Shown here one piece after another: positions 59,995 to 64,000 of a stretch of DNA of 64,000 nt (position 1 is its first letter; each line of letters starts with the position of its first letter). The stretch is taken from NCBI RefSeq assembly GCF_001467895.1, contig NZ_LNYO01000021.1, forward strand, positions 1 to 64,000. Reading direction: 5' to 3'. The DNA is from Legionella nautarum. GTDB taxonomy: Bacteria; Pseudomonadota; Gammaproteobacteria; Legionellales; Legionellaceae. Both the position numbers and the translations under genes were made by a program. The notes beneath the pieces were generated by a model, which was not told the DNA's origin, made no database searches, and saw only the letters and a list, made by a program, of their open reading frames with translations.

Positions 59995-62820
59995 ATGAGA
60001 CTACGTTATAAAAAGAAAAAGACTAGGACTTCTAAAGCACAGGTTGAAGATGAGCTTATTCTTATTTGTCCAATGACATATGGTGAGGAAAATCCTAGCG
60101 ACAACTCTTTAAGTTTACTAAATGATACGTCGCCACCAAAATTTGACATTAGACTTACTTCGTCCCCCGCCTATCTTGCACGGAAATTTGAACACATCAA
60201 ACAATACCGAACAAAACCACATGAAGCAGATGCCATACAGACCACCATAGGTTATATCTATTTTGGAGATATGGAAAAGGCAACTGAGCTTTATCAAGGG
60301 ATAAAAGATAGAATGGATAGGCAAGAGTCTATTGCCCATCATGATTCAACCAAATTAATGCAGCTTTATAAGCTTATCCATAAAGCAACATTATTTGTAA
60401 TAAAAAAAAATTTACTACAGAGCATGGGTAGCCAATCTCCCCAACATACATTGGCTTTAGAAATAATGAAATATTTTTGGATAAGAGTTCAAATGCAATA
60501 TGTCGTTTCTATAAATAGAATGGATGCAAGAGGACAATATGATAAAACTAATTGGGAAAAATGTGAGATTGATGTCAATAGTAAAATTAAAATGCAGGAA
60601 TCTTTAAGCGACAATGATCGTGTAGCATGTATATGTATCCTACAGAATATTTCGGAGACAACGAGGCTGTTAAAAATGGTTCGTGCTGATATAACCTCAT
60701 TGAATGATGTCAGCCAAGAATCTGTCCTTATATTTGATAGAGGTATTGATGAGCTATCCAAATGCTGCGAAGCGCTATCAACCTTATCTGATAAATTATT
60801 ATATTCCACTTTTATACATGCTCTTAATCATGAAAAGCAGCTAATTGAATCAAAAAAAAATCAATTAATTGCGGAGGATAAATTTCAAAGCTCACTACGT
60901 GAACTTGAAAAGAGGAAAAATAATTTAAATAGGATAATTAAAACTGTAAAACTTGCTAAGCCAATTTGTTCAGACAAACCTACTAAGCCAGTTCAAACTA
61001 AGCCTCGAAAAAAAAGCACCTCACAGCCTAAAGTTGAAGTGCAAACGGAGGTTGTAGAGCCGCGTCAACTTCTGAGTCATGCTTATCAATTATTACAGTC
61101 AGCGAAATTTACTGAAGCGCTAGCGCTTTATAAACAAGCATTACAAATTTCTAAGAAAAATGGCGACATCCTGGATGAAGTACAGTCATTATCAAGCATG
61201 GCTGAATGCTATGAGGTTTGGTTCAAATATCAACCCGAGTTAAGTGATAATAAAGAGCAAGCTATCACAATCTATGAACAAATGATTCGTTATGGTGATA
61301 CTTTTCGAGACTCTGAAGTTTATGATTCCCTCTCTCCCTATTTGGCATTTGCAAACCTTGCACTTGATAAATTATTAGAAAAAAATATTTCATCAGAAAA
61401 AGAAATCAAAGTTATAACTAATACGAAGTATGATGATGGGGCAGTGGTGAAAGAGGACATGGCTGGCAAACCCGCAGCAACTCAGCTATCTCCTCAAGCA
61501 TACGATATACAACCGTGCTATAAAATTAAAATAAAATTACCCATTGATGAGAAAATATTAGCTTTGATGCGTGACATTCCAGATAGTTATATTGTTGGTG
61601 GTGCTGTCAGAAATTTATTATTGCAGCATCAACCACGAGAATATGATATCGTGACAGCGTTAACCCCTGATGAACTGGTTTCCCAACTCACACAGAAAAA
61701 TTATACTTGTAAAATTGTGGGCAACATTTATCCCATCGTTTTAGTTACACTTACAACCGGTGAAGTGATTGAAGTTGCTACTTTTCGTGATCAAAAGCCG
61801 AGAGAATCGACTGACACTTTTAAATATCATCCTGATAATCCTACTGTAATCCTTAATAAAAATTACGCGCGTCATCCTTATCCCGATACCTTTAATCGTG
61901 ATGTGACGATTAATTGTATTTATTATGATCCGCGTATGGAGGAGGTTTTTAGTTATATTGCTGAGACAGAGTTAGACCTTAAATCAAAAATTATCCGCAT
62001 TATAGGTGACCCAGTAGAACGATTTAGCCACGATCCGATTATTATTTTACGCGTTCTTGAGCTTAGTTATCGCCTCGGGTTTCAATTAGATGAAAATATT
62101 TTGCCAGCTATTGAACAATGTAAAGCTCATTTACTTTTTGTCTCTCCAGGTCGCTTATTACATCAATGTCATAAAGTTTTTTATAACGGACATTCACAAC
62201 AACTATTTAATGACCTGATAAAATTTGGCCTCGTTGATATTATGTTTCCTGATCTCACCTTATACCTAAGTCATGAAACTTTAAGTTATTATCCGGTATT
62301 AAAGAATTTATTTTTAGAGGCAACTGTTCTTTTTTATCAAACTGAACCCATTAGCTACCCCTTATTATTTGCAACCTTATTATGGCCTATCGTATTTGAT
62401 AGATTATGCAGGGGGGAAATTTTTACTAAGATTGCCAATGATGTACTGCAACAGCAAAGCCAAATTATCAAAATCTTACCTTTTATGTATATTAGCATCA
62501 AAAATATTTGGCTTAATTATTTAACCAATAAAAATTATTTTTCCACTCAACTACCCTCCGAAGCCCCCTTCAGCAGTTCACAACAAACCTGCCTACTCAA
62601 TCGATTTACGCACTATGTTGATCATTACACCATCGCAGTCAACATGAAAAAGCTTGAGTTAAATACAGGCAACTCTCATCTCAACGAACAGGGCGAGCCC
62701 TCAGGTTTGTCATCATTATCGCTGTTGAATGACAAGAATTCACATGCTTTTCGGAAGAAAGGAGACGGTGAGATATCAAGGGAGCGGGCGCTCCGACCTG
62801 ATACCACTTTATTTCTTTAA
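59995..62820 (+). CDS. TPR and poly(A) polymerase/tRNA nucleotidyltransferase-like fusion
   Basis: A 941-residue protein. Residues 1-340 are helical and Lys-rich with no known domain; TPR-like helices lie at about 355-450 (LLSHAYQLLQSAKFTEALAL). Residues about 520-760 resemble the class II nucleotidyltransferase head and neck of PcnB: YIVGGAVRNLLLQHQPREYD, VIEVATFRDQ, RDVTINCIYYDP, IRIIGDPVERF. The metal-binding DxD is E549-Y-D551, and the R-E-D-P-x-R motif is reduced to HDP, so activity may be weak or lost. Not a replacement for housekeeping PcnB or CCA enzyme; possibly an effector (inference). Confidence 0.75.
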   Translation: MRLRYKKKKTRTSKAQVEDELILICPMTYGEENPSDNSLSLLNDTSPPKFDIRLTSSPAYLARKFEHIKQYRTKPHEADAIQTTIGYIYFGDMEKATELYQGIKDRMDRQESIAHHDSTKLMQLYKLIHKATLFVIKKNLLQSMGSQSPQHTLALEIMKYFWIRVQMQYVVSINRMDARGQYDKTNWEKCEIDVNSKIKMQESLSDNDRVACICILQNISETTRLLKMVRADITSLNDVSQESVLIFDRGIDELSKCCEALSTLSDKLLYSTFIHALNHEKQLIESKKNQLIAEDKFQSSLRELEKRKNNLNRIIKTVKLAKPICSDKPTKPVQTKPRKKSTSQPKVEVQTEVVEPRQLLSHAYQLLQSAKFTEALALYKQALQISKKNGDILDEVQSLSSMAECYEVWFKYQPELSDNKEQAITIYEQMIRYGDTFRDSEVYDSLSPYLAFANLALDKLLEKNISSEKEIKVITNTKYDDGAVVKEDMAGKPAATQLSPQAYDIQPCYKIKIKLPIDEKILALMRDIPDSYIVGGAVRNLLLQHQPREYDIVTALTPDELVSQLTQKNYTCKIVGNIYPIVLVTLTTGEVIEVATFRDQKPRESTDTFKYHPDNPTVILNKNYARHPYPDTFNRDVTINCIYYDPRMEEVFSYIAETELDLKSKIIRIIGDPVERFSHDPIIILRVLELSYRLGFQLDENILPAIEQCKAHLLFVSPGRLLHQCHKVFYNGHSQQLFNDLIKFGLVDIMFPDLTLYLSHETLSYYPVLKNLFLEATVLFYQTEPISYPLLFATLLWPIVFDRLCRGEIFTKIANDVLQQQSQIIKILPFMYISIKNIWLNYLTNKNYFSTQLPSEAPFSSSQQTCLLNRFTHYVDHYTIAVNMKKLELNTGNSHLNEQGEPSGLSSLSLLNDKNSHAFRKKGDGEISRERALRPDTTLFL

Positions 62821-62968
62821 ATTATCGATTAATCTTTGATTAGGTATAACTAGGAGTTAATTTATCCATAATAAAGAGTTCCAGAAAACGCTATACAAAG
62901 ATAATGAATTTAGATATAAACACCATTTTTGTCTAAAAACAAACGATTTTAGGAAAGGAGTACGAGGG

Positions 62969-63289
62969 ATGTTGAGGTTGAATAAATCAAGAATGGTGCA
63001 AAAATTTACGTTAGTCGTTATCCTCTCAGCCAGCGTAATGCAGCTAGCCGGATGTGGTAACTGTAAATCTTCCAGCTCCCCGCCTGCCGTATCTCTTATA
63101 ACGGTAAATGGGCAATGCATATTAAGTAGTAATATTACCTGCAGGTGCTCAGGTGGCGGCATTCTCGCTACCTGTTCTCAAGGCTCCCAAACCTTCAATC
63201 AAGGCACAGTTGCACCTGGAGTCTTTCTACCCTGCCCTGCTACCTTTAGCTGTAGTAGTAGCACGACAAGTTGCGGCAGTAACGGTTGA
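62969..63289 (+). CDS. Small cysteine-rich lipoprotein
   Basis: A 106-residue protein with a lipoprotein signal peptide (FTLVVILSASVMQLAGC), the lipobox LAGC placing the lipidated Cys at about residue 29. The mature part is Ser/Cys-rich (about nine Cys) with CRCSGGGILATCSQGSQ and ends SSTTSCGSNG. Probably periplasmic or outer-membrane-anchored, function unknown. AGGAAAGGAG precedes the ATG. A weak PmrA-like sequence at 62828-62847 was not accepted. Confidence 0.7.
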   Translation: MLRLNKSRMVQKFTLVVILSASVMQLAGCGNCKSSSSPPAVSLITVNGQCILSSNITCRCSGGGILATCSQGSQTFNQGTVAPGVFLPCPATFSCSSSTTSCGSNG

Positions 63290-63316
63290 AATCGGTTAAA
63301 GAAACAATTCCACACT

Positions 63317-63351
63317 GGCAGCCAGCATCTCTCGAAGCGTTGCTGGCTGCC
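63317..63351. terminator. 11-bp stem between convergent genes
   Basis: GGCAGCCAGCA (63317-63327) and TGCTGGCTGCC (63341-63351) form a perfect stem with a 13-base loop, between the lipoprotein gene and pgk, which end facing each other. It probably serves as a two-way terminator, although T tracts are poor. Confidence 0.55.
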
Positions 63352-63381
63352 TGCAGGCGGTGCCCTAGTGCTGCAATTATT

Positions 63382-64000
63382 TTAGTGTGCCGACGCATTG
63401 GCAGCACGCTCTTCCAAAATCGCTACAGCAGGTAAGGTTTTACCTTCTAGAAATTCGAGAAAAGCGCCTCCTCCTGTGGATATATAAGAAATTTGCTGGT
63501 TTAGATCATAGAGGTCTACCGCAGCAAGTGTATCTCCACCGCCAGCAATAGAAAAGGCATCACTATCAGCTATGGCTATCGCTAATGCTCTGGTGCCATA
63601 AGCAAATTGTGGGAATTCAAAAACACCGACGGGGCCATTCCAAATAATTGTATTGGCTTCGTTAACCAAATCGACATAGCGACTTACTGTTTCTGGCCCT
63701 ATGTCCATAATCATGTCGTCACTAGCTACATTGCTGAGTGTTTTATTGAATGCAGGGCAACTGTCTGAAAAAGTTTTTCCAACAACGACATCAGAAGGTA
63801 GCGGGATTTGACAACCACTTTCTTTAGCTAAAGCTAAGATTTCGCGAGCGTCATCCAGTAAGTTTTCTTCACAAAGTGATACGCCAATTTCATAGCCTTG
63901 AGCGCGAAGAAAAGTATTAGCAATACCGCCGCCAGGGATTAAATAATCAACTCGTCCTACTAATTGCTTCAGTAAAGTCAATTTGGATGAGACTTTCGCG
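63382..64000 (-). CDS. pgk: Phosphoglycerate kinase, C-terminal part, cut by window edge
   Basis: About 206 residues of the nucleotide-binding half of Pgk. The reading frame continues to base 64000: [20 protein letters not shown], then [27 protein letters not shown] and the C-terminal [17 protein letters not shown] with the phosphate-binding Gly-rich loop. It transfers phosphate between 1,3-bisphosphoglycerate and ADP in glycolysis. The N-terminal half lies outside the window. Confidence 0.97.
   Translation of the reverse strand, partial: AKVSSKLTLLKQLVGRVDYLIPGGGIANTFLRAQGYEIGVSLCEENLLDDAREILALAKESGCQIPLPSDVVVGKTFSDSCPAFNKTLSNVASDDMIMDIGPETVSRYVDLVNEANTIIWNGPVGVFEFPQFAYGTRALAIAIADSDAFSIAGGGDTLAAVDLYDLNQQISYISTGGGAFLEFLEGKTLPAVAILEERAANASAH

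Noticed and set aside
62828-62860. Possible fourth PmrA box before the lipoprotein gene
   Set aside because: The second half site has two mismatches in the core and no -10 is present after seven bases.
1-64000. CRISPR arrays, tRNA or rRNA genes
   Set aside because: No regularly spaced repeats and no cloverleaf or rRNA-like sequence noticed when reading both strands; a tRNAscan run would confirm.

Overview
The window is AT-rich, almost gap-free bacterial DNA and looks like a chromosomal segment of a Legionella species or close relative. Four things point there. There is a stand-alone IcmL/DotI-like Dot/Icm protein at 55914-56444. Several effector-like proteins are present: an ankyrin protein, a eukaryotic-like Ser/Thr kinase, a DUF2235-like hydrolase and two long orphan proteins. 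Three promoters carry what match PmrA boxes, each with the same box to -10 distance. The rest is a typical gammaproteobacterial core (rapA, polA, lpxD, fumC, queF, gcv, pgk). No rRNA, tRNA, CRISPR array, intact insertion sequence or prophage was seen.

Layout. 0.1-5.6 kb: receiver-domain protein, dicarboxylate-type symporter, lumazine synthase, RapA. 5.8-10.7 kb: the most unusual region. A periplasmic binding protein and MFS transporter (+) converge on a minus-strand operon of two twin 47-residue peptides, a HExxH-type peptide hydroxylase and a methyltransferase; a PAS-LuxR regulator is divergent. This reads as a small undescribed RiPP (ribosomally made, modified peptide) locus. 10.8-20.4 kb: queF with a leader that can fold two ways, lactate dehydrogenase, a short NAD-glutamate dehydrogenase, ankyrin effector, fumC, FUSC transporter. 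20.5-34.5 kb: small secreted protein, 2H phosphoesterase, orphan effector candidate, a one-module NRPS (formyltransferase, half condensation domain, valine-type adenylation, carrier, reductase) followed by a hybrid histidine kinase, then a Ser/Thr kinase and another orphan protein.

34.5-49.9 kb: M13 peptidase, polA (with two proofreading residues lost), lpxD, a beta-ketoacyl synthase, a double GNAT protein, the hydrolase effector candidate, purine permease, DUF155 protein, small HTH regulator, EAL-HDOD protein. 50.1-54.8 kb: the glycine cleavage operon gcvT-gcvH-gcvPA-yciI-gcvPB. 55.0-64.0 kb: small envelope proteins, the IcmL-like gene preceded by a short structured RNA with an intrinsic terminator, a NitT/TauT-type ABC transporter without a binding protein, a TPR/poly(A)-polymerase-like fusion, a lipoprotein, and the 3' part of pgk cut by the window edge.

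Functional calls rest on motif reading and family memory, without database searches. Promoter, operator and RNA-structure calls are by eye.
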